DNA from: a virus
IMG/VR virus record: IMGVR_UViG_3300047378_000946
Coordinates: 1 to 41,741 of that record
Strand: one strand, 5' to 3'
Length of the DNA stretch: 41,741 nucleotides
A program made the position numbers and the translations under genes. A model generated the notes under the pieces. It was not told where the DNA came from and did no database searches. It was given only the letters and a program-made list of their open reading frames with translations. Shown in pieces: positions 17,246-23,762 of this stretch; within the stretch, counting starts at the first letter, position 1; every line of letters starts with the position of its first letter.

Positions 17246-18550
17246 CTAGAAGGACACGTTTGCGGTTTGAAATGAATATAATCCGTAGCGAAGACCGTCT
17301 GCCATGTGCGAAGCCATGTTGTGCTTCGGCTTTTCCTTTAATAGATTAGGATTAGGATCCCATTGATAAGCATCTAAACACTTAAGGGACTCTTTACACT
17401 CTTGGTCAACATAAAGTTTGTCGTTGTCGATAATGCCCGATACATGTCCAATTCCATCCAATACAGACTTCTTAGCGTTAATGGTGGAGATGTCATAGTT
17501 CTGCGCGAGATCGAACCTTGTTTGCTGAGCAGCACTGTCAATATAGATATAATCAATATCCCAACGATCAATAAGTTTTTGTATTTCAATAGCATGTTGC
17601 TCTGTGGTTCTCTCCGAATTAAAGTACTCATCAACTAAGTAAAATTTGTCCTCATCCCAGTCGTATGCGATTACACACAACGCTGTAGGATCCTTGTATC
17701 CTACGTCCAAGCCCGCAAAGACATCCATCTTTGAGGTATCTAATTGAGACAAGTCTTTTACCTGTGTCTCAAAATCAAACTTCCAAATCTGACCTTCATA
17801 AGTATTAAAGTCAGCTTCGTATTCTTGCCGAAACTCGGCTTCTGACATAGACTTACGTGCTTCTGCTATGTCAGTTTCTGACATTCGAGGATTGTCTCGA
17901 TATGTCGCTCGTATACTACACCATTCTGGGAAATCTTCTGAAAATCCTCTATAGAAGAACTCAGAGAACCAGTTGTTGCGACCCCGTGGCGTGGAAATAA
18001 AAATTGCTTTGGAGTTCTCTTTATCTAGCGTGGGTCTGAGTGCCACATTGAACGCATCTTTTCCATCAGCGAGAGCAGCTTCGTCAAAAATGATAAGGTC
18101 ATACGAACGACCAACACAAGAGTCAACTTGATTAACTGATCCCATACGTACAGTAGACCCGTTCGAGATTTCAATAACTTTATCTTTTGCATTATCTTTT
18201 GTAACCTCTAAGTCAAAATGTTTAATTAGGTTCCTTTGTAGATCGAAAGAGATCTGAGACAAAGAATAGTTTGGGGACATGATAAGGATGTTAGAGCCAG
18301 GCACTAAAGACACGAGCTGTCCAATAATGTTGGCAATATAAGTTTTGCCTTGCCGACGAGAGACGGCGGCAGAGACAAAACGGTATTTAGGGTTGTTAAT
18401 CGCATTTATAATTGCTATTTGCGATGGCAACGGTGTGACGTTCAATAGGTTTAAGTACGGTCCTATTGGAAGTTTTAAGAACTTTGCCTCAGATCCTAAT
18501 TCAACTATTTCGTCGCAGAGTATATCTCTACGACTTACTTCAACTGTCAT
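17246..18550 (-). CDS. Terminase large subunit
   Basis: A 434-residue protein with both terminase domains. The ATPase has a Walker A variant SRRQGKT at residues 64-70 and Walker B LIIFDEA at 152-158, followed by an FISTPRG coupling segment near 194. The nuclease domain has the first acidic residue in FAGLDVGYKDPTAL (from about residue 273), later DYIYIDSAAQ, and a terminal HMADGLRYGLYSF. It drives ATP-dependent DNA packaging into the prohead and cuts the concatemer. It is preceded by a 53-residue membrane protein with one base between stop and start. Length is normal for this class. Confidence 0.95.
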   Translation of the reverse strand: MTVEVSRRDILCDEIVELGSEAKFLKLPIGPYLNLLNVTPLPSQIAIINAINNPKYRFVSAAVSRRQGKTYIANIIGQLVSLVPGSNILIMSPNYSLSQISFDLQRNLIKHFDLEVTKDNAKDKVIEISNGSTVRMGSVNQVDSCVGRSYDLIIFDEAALADGKDAFNVALRPTLDKENSKAIFISTPRGRNNWFSEFFYRGFSEDFPEWCSIRATYRDNPRMSETDIAEARKSMSEAEFRQEYEADFNTYEGQIWKFDFETQVKDLSQLDTSKMDVFAGLDVGYKDPTALCVIAYDWDEDKFYLVDEYFNSERTTEQHAIEIQKLIDRWDIDYIYIDSAAQQTRFDLAQNYDISTINAKKSVLDGIGHVSGIIDNDKLYVDQECKESLKCLDAYQWDPNPNLLKEKPKHNMASHMADGLRYGLYSFQTANVSF

Positions 18551-18551
18551 A

Positions 18552-18713
18552 TTAATCTTCTTTTTTAACTAGTGTCCAAATACCATAGGCTAAACCAACC
18601 CATGCCATCATTTTTGCTAAACCGCCGAAAAGTATTACTGATCCGCAGATTCCAATAAGCATTGCACCATCCCAAGATGTGCGCTCTCCAATAAGTCTTT
18701 TAACTAAGTTCAT
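18552..18713 (-). CDS. Small membrane protein (53 residues)
   Basis: A short frame starting MNLVKRLIGERTSWDGAMLI. Residues 16-32 (GAMLIGICGSVILFGGL) and 34-49 (KMMAWVGLAYGIWTLV) look like two membrane segments, with a charged C-terminal KKED. Its ATG overlaps the stop of the upstream DUF1353 gene (ATGA), and its own stop is one base before the large terminase start, so it is tightly embedded in the operon. A holin or lysis accessory role is possible from size and topology, but no family was recognised. Confidence 0.75.
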   Translation of the reverse strand: MNLVKRLIGERTSWDGAMLIGICGSVILFGGLAKMMAWVGLAYGIWTLVKKED

Positions 18714-19285
18714 ATGTGAGTACCTCTCTTTTTATGGCCGTTCCAAGCCATAAAGCCTGCCGCTGCTAATGCCCAGTAAGCAAGATAATTTAAAAACTTA
18801 AATCCGTTTACTTCAATGCAGATGTCTCGAAAAAGCTTATCTGCCTGACTTTGATCCATTCGAGTTGTGTTTGTTCCATCTTTCTTTTTCAAGCAAGCAA
18901 ACTTATAAACATAATCGTGAACAAGACCGCCCATAAGCAGTACTCCAGTAGGAGATAGCCACATAGCTAGAAACTTTGGTACCGATGCGCCATCAAACTC
19001 AAAACCTTTAGGAACTACGTACTCTTCACCACCGATCTTAAAATGAAAGTCATCGCAGATTTCCCACTGTCGTACTCCCATTAACCACATAAGAATACCT
19101 TTAAAAAAGCCTTTATCTTTAGTCTGAATTGGAAGAGGCTTCATGTGAGGCATTTCAGAATACTCAAATCCTACACGGTAGTCTCCTTGTCCATCAAACT
19201 TAGTAAAGATAAAACCAACTACTACTAGTGCTCCGAATACTGTCCACTGCCAAAAAGTCATTGCTAAATCAAGTAACATTTCCAT
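18710..19285 (-). CDS. Membrane-anchored DUF1353 protein
   Basis: A 191-residue protein. Residues 5-28 form a membrane anchor (LDLAMTFWQWTVFGALVVVGFIF region). The rest contains the DUF1353 signature VPKGFEFDGASVPKFL (about 91-106), GGLVHDYVY (about 117-125) and QADKLFRDIC (about 144-153). A hydrophobic AYWALAAAGFMAWNG segment lies near the C-terminus. DUF1353 proteins are frequent in tailed phages near lysis or structural genes; their biochemical activity is not known to me. The histidine-aspartate pair in LVHDY is conserved in the family and could be a metal site (inference). It is coupled to neighbours on both sides by overlaps. Confidence 0.8.
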   Translation of the reverse strand: MEMLLDLAMTFWQWTVFGALVVVGFIFTKFDGQGDYRVGFEYSEMPHMKPLPIQTKDKGFFKGILMWLMGVRQWEICDDFHFKIGGEEYVVPKGFEFDGASVPKFLAMWLSPTGVLLMGGLVHDYVYKFACLKKKDGTNTTRMDQSQADKLFRDICIEVNGFKFLNYLAYWALAAAGFMAWNGHKKRGTHI

Positions 19286-19605
19286 TATTTTTTCCCTGCA
19301 TATGCATTGGCCCCAAAGAATGCGGAAACCAAAGCCGCGATAGCTACAAAGTAAGTGGGAGCAATATCACCAATTATTTTTGCGGCGCTATCCAGACCAA
19401 ATAATGATGTGCAAAAAATGCCGAAAGGATAAAACAACATTCCCCATAAGGAAAACCATGTCATCTTTCTCATTGCATCACGCTGTGCATCTTGATCTTC
19501 TAATTCTTTTCTTCGAAACTCAAGGTACATTTCTGTTTCAATGTCGGATACTTTTCCGTCACCATTTGTGTCTGCGGGATGAAACCCAGTTTTTTCGTCT
19601 ACCAT
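19285..19605 (-). CDS. EF-hand membrane protein, holin candidate
   Basis: A 106-residue protein. Residues 12-23 are a perfect EF-hand loop, DTNGDGKVSDIE, with ligands at positions 1, 3, 5 and 12. A charged helix follows (about 24-46), then two hydrophobic segments: WFSLWGMLFYPFGIFCTSLFG (about 50-70) and PTYFVAIAALVSAFFGANAY (about 83-102). Two membrane helices in about 100 residues suit a holin, and the calcium-binding N-terminus would be an unusual regulatory head. Function is inferred from topology only. The gene overlaps both neighbours. Confidence 0.75.
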   Translation of the reverse strand: MVDEKTGFHPADTNGDGKVSDIETEMYLEFRRKELEDQDAQRDAMRKMTWFSLWGMLFYPFGIFCTSLFGLDSAAKIIGDIAPTYFVAIAALVSAFFGANAYAGKK

Positions 19606-19904
19606 TTTACTTTATCCGCCCAATATGCTGCTGACATTTTGCCTTTAGCAATATTCTTGGCGTGTCTTGCTTTAAATGACGCCCTTTTCTTTTTCATTGC
19701 CGTAGACTCACCGGCCTTCGGCTTCCCTGCCGTTGAAGCTCCCTGCTGACCGAAACGAATTGTTTTAATCTTAGTACCTACTTTGGCTACTACAATATGG
19801 GACTTTTTTGCATGACCAGGCGTGCGTTTAGGCTTATTAAACCCCGCAACGCCTGCTCTTTTTAGTCTTGAATCTTTTTTCTTTGCTTTTCTTTTTGCTG
19901 GCAT
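19599..19904 (-). CDS. Small basic protein, unknown (101 residues)
   Basis: A very Lys/Arg-rich protein starting MPAKRKAKKKDSRLKRAGVAG, with FNKPKRTPGHAKKSHIVVAK in the first half and FKARHAKNIAKGKMSAAYWADKVKW at the end. From memory, proteins of this pattern recur in marine phages, but I know of no assigned function. The charge suggests nucleic-acid binding or packaging with DNA (inference). It overlaps the EF-hand gene by 7 bases and lies 3 bases after the next upstream basic gene. There are no transmembrane or catalytic features. Confidence 0.75.
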   Translation of the reverse strand: MPAKRKAKKKDSRLKRAGVAGFNKPKRTPGHAKKSHIVVAKVGTKIKTIRFGQQGASTAGKPKAGESTAMKKKRASFKARHAKNIAKGKMSAAYWADKVKW

Positions 19905-19907
19905 AGT

Positions 19908-20180
19908 TTACCTCTTCTTCCGCTTCATAGTAGCTTTACGCTTTCTTTTTACGAAAGTCTTAACCATAGTAGGTTTGCCTCCTGGATTACCTGCTTTTCT
20001 TTTTCTACTTATTGCAGACTTCTTTTGAGCTGCGGACATGCGAGCCGCTTTAGCTTTTGGAACGCACTTAGGGTACTTACTACTTTTTGCTTTACTTCTC
20101 CCGCACTTGGCGTAACCACCTCCTTTCTTAGGACGAGAGATATCTACCCAATCTTCTTTAAACCACTTTGTGAGACTCAT
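19908..20180 (-). CDS. Small basic protein with Cys pair, unknown (90 residues)
   Basis: Starts MSLTKWFKEDWVDISRPKKGGG; contains CGRSKAKSSKYPKCVPKAKA (two cysteines, about residues 26 and 39), then RMSAAQKKSAISRKRKAGNPGG, and ends in a run of Lys/Arg. I recall this pattern as a widespread marine phage protein of unknown function. The two cysteines and the basic tail could form a small nucleic-acid-binding knuckle (inference). It overlaps the upstream peptidase-like gene by 4 bases. Confidence 0.75.
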   Translation of the reverse strand: MSLTKWFKEDWVDISRPKKGGGYAKCGRSKAKSSKYPKCVPKAKAARMSAAQKKSAISRKRKAGNPGGKPTMVKTFVKRKRKATMKRKKR

Positions 20181-20623
20181 TTAAAAATTCTCACTATTTT
20201 ACTAATAATCATTTTGATAGCTGTCATATATGCCCAACCATATCCAAACCACCAATGAAACTGATGATTCTTTTCAATGGCAGACTTAGAGCCAAACTTA
20301 CGAGTCCAGTTATCTACATACTCACCTTTATACCGAAGCACTGCGTGAGAAACTTTTCTTTTACTTGGACCAACTAGGCAGATGCCTGCTTGATGAGTAA
20401 GAAGCATCCACCACATTTTTAATTGGCTTCTTCCACATAGTCTGTAAAGAATTGACAAAGAGTAGTCTTCACAGTCTCCTACAAATTTACCGTTACCATC
20501 TTCTGAGTAAATTATCTTCCATGCATCAGCCATTCCATACTGAGTACTATCGAGTCTGTAATCCCACTTTGCTGTAAAGTCTGCAACAATTTTGTCTCGT
20601 CTAGCTACTTCTTCTTTTGTCAC
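20177..20623 (-). CDS. Transglutaminase-like cysteine peptidase (BTLCP-type)
   Basis: A 148-residue protein with a Cys-His-Asp arrangement of the bacterial transglutaminase-like cysteine peptidase type: C51 in GDCEDYSLSILYRL, H93 in SHAVLRYKGEY and D104 in VDNWTRKF. The C-terminal 30 residues (HWWFGYGWAYMTAIKMIISKIVRIF) form a hydrophobic, possibly membrane-binding helix. The family makes or cuts peptide bonds around Lys/Gln residues; substrates in phages are unknown. It sits among small basic proteins, overlapping each neighbour by 4 bases. Periplasmic or inner-membrane action during lysis is one possibility, but there is no signal peptide. Confidence 0.75.
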   Translation of the reverse strand: MTKEEVARRDKIVADFTAKWDYRLDSTQYGMADAWKIIYSEDGNGKFVGDCEDYSLSILYRLCGRSQLKMWWMLLTHQAGICLVGPSKRKVSHAVLRYKGEYVDNWTRKFGSKSAIEKNHQFHWWFGYGWAYMTAIKMIISKIVRIFK

Positions 20624-20808
20624 TTCTTGACTCCCATGCGGTATTTTCCGCCTCGGCGTTTATACTCTTTTACTAAAAACGCATTTGCATATGCTGAAGG
20701 GTAGACTTTAAATTTTCTTTTTACCTGTGCCTTAACTGCAGAATAAAGTCTTTTATTCGTAGGTACTGGCTTCTTCTTCGTGGCTTTCCTCTTCCTCTTC
20801 ACTGCCAT
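20620..20808 (-). CDS. Small basic protein, unknown (62 residues)
   Basis: A Lys/Arg-rich protein starting MAVKRKRKATKKKPVPTNKRLY, with a conserved-looking core VYPSAYANAFLVKEYKRRGGKY (residues 36-57). Similar short proteins occur, as far as I recall, beside terminase genes of marine phages. The core may be a small helical domain and the N-terminus a nucleic-acid-binding tail (inference). Its start lies inside the end of the acidic Cys-rich gene (56-base overlap), and its stop overlaps the peptidase-like start by 4 bases. Confidence 0.7.
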   Translation of the reverse strand: MAVKRKRKATKKKPVPTNKRLYSAVKAQVKRKFKVYPSAYANAFLVKEYKRRGGKYRMGVKK

Positions 20809-20962
20809 CTAATTCCTCCGTAGCACACTCACAAGGATCACATTCGCAATCTTCGCATTCAATGCCTATGGCTATTTCAGCCTCTTCTTTTGTAGCAAAT
20901 TTAAAAAGGGTTCCTTTAGAGTCTCGAAAACACCATCTTCCTCGCTTTTCAAAAATTTCCAT
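20753..20962 (-). CDS. Small acidic Cys-rich protein, unknown (69 residues)
   Basis: N-terminal half: MEIFEKRGRWCFRDSKGTLFKFATKEEAEIAIG, a small beta-beta-alpha-like unit. This is followed by CEDCECDPCEC (five cysteines in 11 residues, about 36-46, a possible metal site) and an acidic Glu-rich tail. The start at 20962 follows the 27-residue basic gene by one base (TAGTATG). The last 56 bases overlap the next gene in another frame. The acidic product beside four basic ones is notable; pairing between them is possible but untested. Confidence 0.65.
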   Translation of the reverse strand: MEIFEKRGRWCFRDSKGTLFKFATKEEAEIAIGIECEDCECDPCECATEELDGSEEEEESHEEEASTYE

Positions 20963-20963
20963 A

Positions 20964-21047
20964 CTATCTGCCTCGCTTTTTCTTGCCCTTGCCTTTCTTG
21001 GCCGGACGACCGCGCTTTTTACCGTAAGTTCCTTTTCCTGCTGGCAT
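20964..21047 (-). CDS. Tiny basic protein (27 residues)
   Basis: MPAGKGTYGKKRGRPAKK followed by a Lys/Gly/Arg tail and TAG. A strong Shine-Dalgarno site (AGGAG, 7-8 bases before ATG) and its place between two genes support real translation. Short MPAGKGTYG-type peptides are, from memory, common in marine phage genomes. The GRPAKK element resembles an AT-hook core (GRP), so minor-groove DNA binding is plausible (inference). Confidence 0.72.
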   Translation of the reverse strand: MPAGKGTYGKKRGRPAKKGKGKKKRGR

Positions 21048-21056
21048 AATGCTCTC

Positions 21057-21293
21057 CTACATCTTAGTGGCTAGAGTTACTAGCACACCGGCTAGGAACA
21101 AAATAACTGTTCCACCAATTCCCATCATACGGGATTCAATTCGTGTAAGTCCTTTTTCAACATCTTCTAAACGTTGAAAGCACGTTTTCCAACGCTCTTC
21201 GCACTGTACTTCGTGCATCGCTTGTTTCTTTTCAAGTTCATCAACTTGATCCGAAGTTCTTAAAAATCTTTGAATAGTGTCAGTCTGTTCCAT
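21057..21293 (-). CDS. Coiled-coil protein with C-terminal membrane anchor, XhlA-like
   Basis: A 78-residue protein. Residues 10-57 form a charged helix with heptad-like spacing (DELEKKQAMHEVQCEERWKT, then RLEDVEKGLTRIESRM), and residues 58-76 a membrane segment (IGGTVILFLAGVLVTLA). This layout matches XhlA-type hemolysin/holin accessory proteins. A lysis or membrane-remodelling role is inferred. The start overlaps the terminase small subunit end by 14 bases. Confidence 0.72.
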   Translation of the reverse strand: MEQTDTIQRFLRTSDQVDELEKKQAMHEVQCEERWKTCFQRLEDVEKGLTRIESRMMGIGGTVILFLAGVLVTLATKM

Positions 21294-21741
21294 TGAGTAA
21301 TTTATCCATCAGCTTACCGTAATTACCTTGACCGAAAGGCACTGATTCATTAATCTGCACATTAGTCTGGTTTTTGATATTGCTGCTTTCGGCTTTAGCG
21401 AGATCGGTTTGAGCTTTAATCTCGTCAATGCGCATTTTGTGAGCCATCTGTAGTAAATCTGCTAAGTCTTTACTAGAGTAGACACCAGACTCCTGGGCTT
21501 CTTCTAGTTTGGACGCTATCATTTCATCCAACAAGGAACCGATGTTATTCTTATTTCGGTAGCCCATATCCAAATACACTGTGTCAATGTACTTCTTTAC
21601 TTCACGCTTATTTAGGACTTCAACTACCTGTTGTTCAGGTACCTGTAGGTATTCACATACACCGCGAATATTGCCGTATTGCAGATAACTATTCGCTATC
21701 TCCAGTCCCTCAGGAGAAATTGTGGTTAATTCTTTTGCCAT
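21280..21741 (-). CDS. Terminase small subunit
   Basis: A 153-residue protein with an N-terminal helix-turn-helix-like region (GNIRGVCEYLQVPEQQVVEVLNKREVKKYID, residues 23-53), central oligomerisation helices (LLDEMIASKLEEAQES, then LLQMAHKMRIDEIKAQTDLAKAE) and a flexible C-terminus. These match HK97/phage small terminases, which recognise the genome start and deliver DNA to the large subunit. It is about 2.7 kb from the large subunit with ten genes between, an unusual separation. Its promoter at 21749-21777 places transcription start within one or two bases of this ATG, and no Shine-Dalgarno can fit, so the mRNA is probably leaderless. Confidence 0.8.
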   Translation of the reverse strand: MAKELTTISPEGLEIANSYLQYGNIRGVCEYLQVPEQQVVEVLNKREVKKYIDTVYLDMGYRNKNNIGSLLDEMIASKLEEAQESGVYSSKDLADLLQMAHKMRIDEIKAQTDLAKAESSNIKNQTNVQINESVPFGQGNYGKLMDKLLNGTD

Positions 21742-21748
21742 GGTTCAA

Positions 21749-21777
21749 ATTATACTCAGTTAGGGTTGTTTTGTCAA
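21749..21777 (-). promoter_or_regulatory. Consensus promoter giving a leaderless terminase small subunit mRNA
   Basis: Minus strand: TTGACA (21772-21777), 17 bp, TATAAT (21749-21754), behind an A-rich run ending CTTC. The ATG at 21741 is 8 bases from the -10 end. Confidence 0.87.
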
Positions 21778-21802
21778 GAAGTTTTTTTCTTAGGTGCTCG
21801 TA

Positions 21803-21904
21803 TTACAGGAGTAGAACAAGTCCTACTATAAAACCTACATTTAAACCTAGGGAACATACAAAGATAAAGTCTCGTGAGAAGCTTCTCCTTTCATAAGTAT
21901 CCAT
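21803..21904 (-). CDS. Small membrane peptide (33 residues)
   Basis: MDTYERRSFSRDFIFVC followed by SLGLNVGFIVGLVLLL and TAA. One predicted membrane helix (about residues 13-33) after a charged N-terminus. Its ATG shares the last base of the upstream stop (TAATG), so it is probably translated by coupling as the last gene of the exported-cassette operon. No family recognised. Confidence 0.65.
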   Translation of the reverse strand: MDTYERRSFSRDFIFVCSLGLNVGFIVGLVLLL

Positions 21905-22362
21905 TATTCTGCTAATGGATTATCGAGCGCTCTTTGTAGTTTTTTAGTTAGTCTATCTTCTAGCTCTTTCATCTCTCGAGAAGTGTCGGAACTAAGTGCA
22001 TCTCTTTTATTTTCAAAGCGTTCGCTTGCACTATCTATCATTTCACGCACTTTTTCTTCTGATGCGCGTACCTTGTCTTCTGCTCTATCTGCTTGCTTTT
22101 CTATTCGGAGTATGTCGTCTCTCAAACCTGACTTAATGTCTCGAGTATACTCGATTGCGTCATCGAGTTTTGTTTCCATTACGGCGTTTCGTGCTGCAAT
22201 AGCATCTACATCGATATTTTGAACAATCTCTTTCATGTCCATATAGTCTTTGTAAAACTCAAAGGTTGCCCAAGAAGCTCCTCCCAGTGTGGAAAGCGCT
22301 GTAAGTACTACGGCCATTTTGCCGCCTTTAAATGTCATTCCTCCAAATTCAAACTCTGCCAT
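21904..22362 (-). CDS. Membrane-anchored coiled-coil protein
   Basis: A 152-residue protein. Residues 14-34 form a membrane segment (KMAVVLTALSTLGGASWATFEFY). Residues 40-150 are a long charged helix with coiled-coil character (DDILRIEKQADRAEDKVRASEEKVREM and so on). The arrangement, a membrane anchor with a long periplasm-spanning helix, is like i-spanins or other envelope-spanning phage proteins, but no outer-membrane partner is identified with certainty. It follows the secreted 158-residue protein directly (adjacent stop and start). Orientation cannot be told from the sequence. Similar MAEFEFGG-type proteins occur in marine phages as I recall. Confidence 0.72.
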   Translation of the reverse strand: MAEFEFGGMTFKGGKMAVVLTALSTLGGASWATFEFYKDYMDMKEIVQNIDVDAIAARNAVMETKLDDAIEYTRDIKSGLRDDILRIEKQADRAEDKVRASEEKVREMIDSASERFENKRDALSSDTSREMKELEDRLTKKLQRALDNPLAE

Positions 22363-22839
22363 TTAGTCATTTCCTTCCCCCGTTGCTAAAATACTTTCAG
22401 CCATAGGGACTTGTACTGCAGGTATATCGTCAACAAACTGCAAGTTTCTTAAGTTTGCAATCTCCTGCTTTAACCTGAATACCTCCATTCTTTTCTTTTC
22501 GAGCTCTAACTGATACAAAGTATTGCAGTTAAGTCTTTCTTTCGGAGCTCCTATTGGTATATTAATACGAGCATAAACACCTACGTCGTTTGTTCGTACT
22601 TGAGGCATTGTCTGATCTACTATGTAAGGACTGTCATATCCATTATCTATGAACCCTACAACTCCGAATTCCACATTCGTGGAAGAGCCGATAGCATTCT
22701 GGCACTCTAGCTGGCCTGATCTTATCCTATCGGATGCATAACTTTGTGGAGAAGCTGGCAAGTTCAGATTAAGAGAACTTGAATCGCCCCAAGCTGTTGA
22801 ACATAAGAACAACAGTACTATAATTATTAAAAACTTCAC
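22363..22839 (-). CDS. Exported protein of the pilin-like cassette
   Basis: A 158-residue protein with a clear signal peptide (MKFLIIIVLLFLCSTAWGDS, probable cut after WG near residue 18). The mature part starts with a polar region, has two cysteines (about 50 and 105), a possible beta domain (SSTNVEFGVVGFIDNGYDSP, VGVYARINIPIG) and a helical LYQLELEKKRMEVFRLKQEIANL segment. The cysteine in the signal region has no obvious lipobox. No known family was recognised. It lies 6 bases after the PapD-like gene and directly before the coiled-coil membrane gene. Confidence 0.72.
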   Translation of the reverse strand: MKFLIIIVLLFLCSTAWGDSSSLNLNLPASPQSYASDRIRSGQLECQNAIGSSTNVEFGVVGFIDNGYDSPYIVDQTMPQVRTNDVGVYARINIPIGAPKERLNCNTLYQLELEKKRMEVFRLKQEIANLRNLQFVDDIPAVQVPMAESILATGEGND

Positions 22840-22845
22840 AATGTC

Positions 22846-23217
22846 TCACTTTAATTTTGAACATATTCGGGAAGATACTATAGAAGGTTCCTTCACAGTT
22901 AATAGTATCTTCGATTTAGAACAAATATACTTAGCTTTATCACTTTCCTTTTTACTAATGTATACTGTTATATTCTTTGTTTCTCGGTACTCCATAGGGA
23001 CTACCTTGCTTTCAATTGCAAACCGTACAGGCTCCCAGTCTTCGTCAAATACGTTGACTTCGTAGTACCTTATATCTTCTCTAGTATTGAAAAGAACCAT
23101 TTCTGCTTTGTATACTCCTGCTATATGCGACATTTCTAGCTCTGGATAAGTAGGAGTAAACTGGTGGGCATTTGCATACCCACCCGTTAAAAGTAAAAAC
23201 AGTATGATAAATCTCAT
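22846..23217 (-). CDS. Exported PapD-like (pilus-chaperone-like) protein
   Basis: A 123-residue protein with signal peptide MRFIILFLLLTGGYANA. The mature part resembles the N-terminal immunoglobulin-like domain of periplasmic pilus chaperones: GVYKAEMVLFNTRED strand pair, YYEVNVFDEDWEPVRFA, then VVPMEYRETKNITVYI and a YICSKSKI strand with Cys pairs (C98, C118 by approximate count). It has only one domain; classical PapD/CsuC chaperones have two. It directly follows the pilin-like gene (shared base TAATG), as chaperones follow subunits in chaperone-usher operons. The fold assignment is by eye. A structural role instead of chaperoning is possible. Confidence 0.65.
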   Translation of the reverse strand: MRFIILFLLLTGGYANAHQFTPTYPELEMSHIAGVYKAEMVLFNTREDIRYYEVNVFDEDWEPVRFAIESKVVPMEYRETKNITVYISKKESDKAKYICSKSKILLTVKEPSIVSSRICSKLK

Positions 23218-23723
23218 TACTTAGCAATACACTCCGCTACAATAAGTGCAGTATAGTTTCCTGAAGGAAATGACTTTCCAACACCATAATCTGCTTCAGA
23301 AGTTACATTAAACCAGACACTACCTGCTTTCACTAGGTCAAATTCTGTGGTGTGTCCGTTATTGTAGATAGCTTTGTCTGTATTAAATATAGACATTGCT
23401 GCATCAGACATTTGACCCGCAATAGTTGTGCTCGTCCAGTCTACGGTATCCGATAAATTTGGAGAAGCTGAGAAGTTAGTGGGCGTTGTAATTACCGCTT
23501 TATATTTTGAAGCAGTAATAATGTCGTAACGGATAATTGGCATTACTCCTCCGTCCGCAGCTTTAGTACTTAGCTTATCTACTGTTGGGTTACCAAACCT
23601 ACCTGGAGTGTCCGATTGAATTACACACTTAGATTCAATAAATCCGGTAATTGGAATATCAGCGCCTGCAGTACTAGCCGCAACTGCTAATGCAGGAATT
23701 AATAATAGTTTTTTCATTTTCAT
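23217..23723 (-). CDS. Exported pilin-like (fimbrial/spore coat U-like) subunit
   Basis: A 168-residue protein with a signal peptide (MKMKKLLLIPALAVAASTAGA). The mature chain is beta-rich with one early and one late cysteine (C33 and C165) that could form a disulfide. It ends in FPSGNYTALIVAECIAK, like the G-strand region of pilin subunits (x-G-x-Y-x-A/T-x-x-V). A helix-poor, Thr/Ser-rich composition also fits. Together with the following PapD-like gene it suggests a chaperone-assisted surface or periplasmic fibre. No usher gene is in the window. Fold assignment is inference from pattern. Confidence 0.62.
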   Translation of the reverse strand: MKMKKLLLIPALAVAASTAGADIPITGFIESKCVIQSDTPGRFGNPTVDKLSTKAADGGVMPIIRYDIITASKYKAVITTPTNFSASPNLSDTVDWTSTTIAGQMSDAAMSIFNTDKAIYNNGHTTEFDLVKAGSVWFNVTSEADYGVGKSFPSGNYTALIVAECIAK

Positions 23724-23762
23724 AGGTTTTTGAGTTCCTAGTGCAGATGCACCCTTCGATAA

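Noticed and set aside
20454-20482. TTGACA within the peptidase-like gene, plus strand
   Set aside because: No -10 box at 16-18 bases (TCTCCT) and no plus-strand gene downstream.
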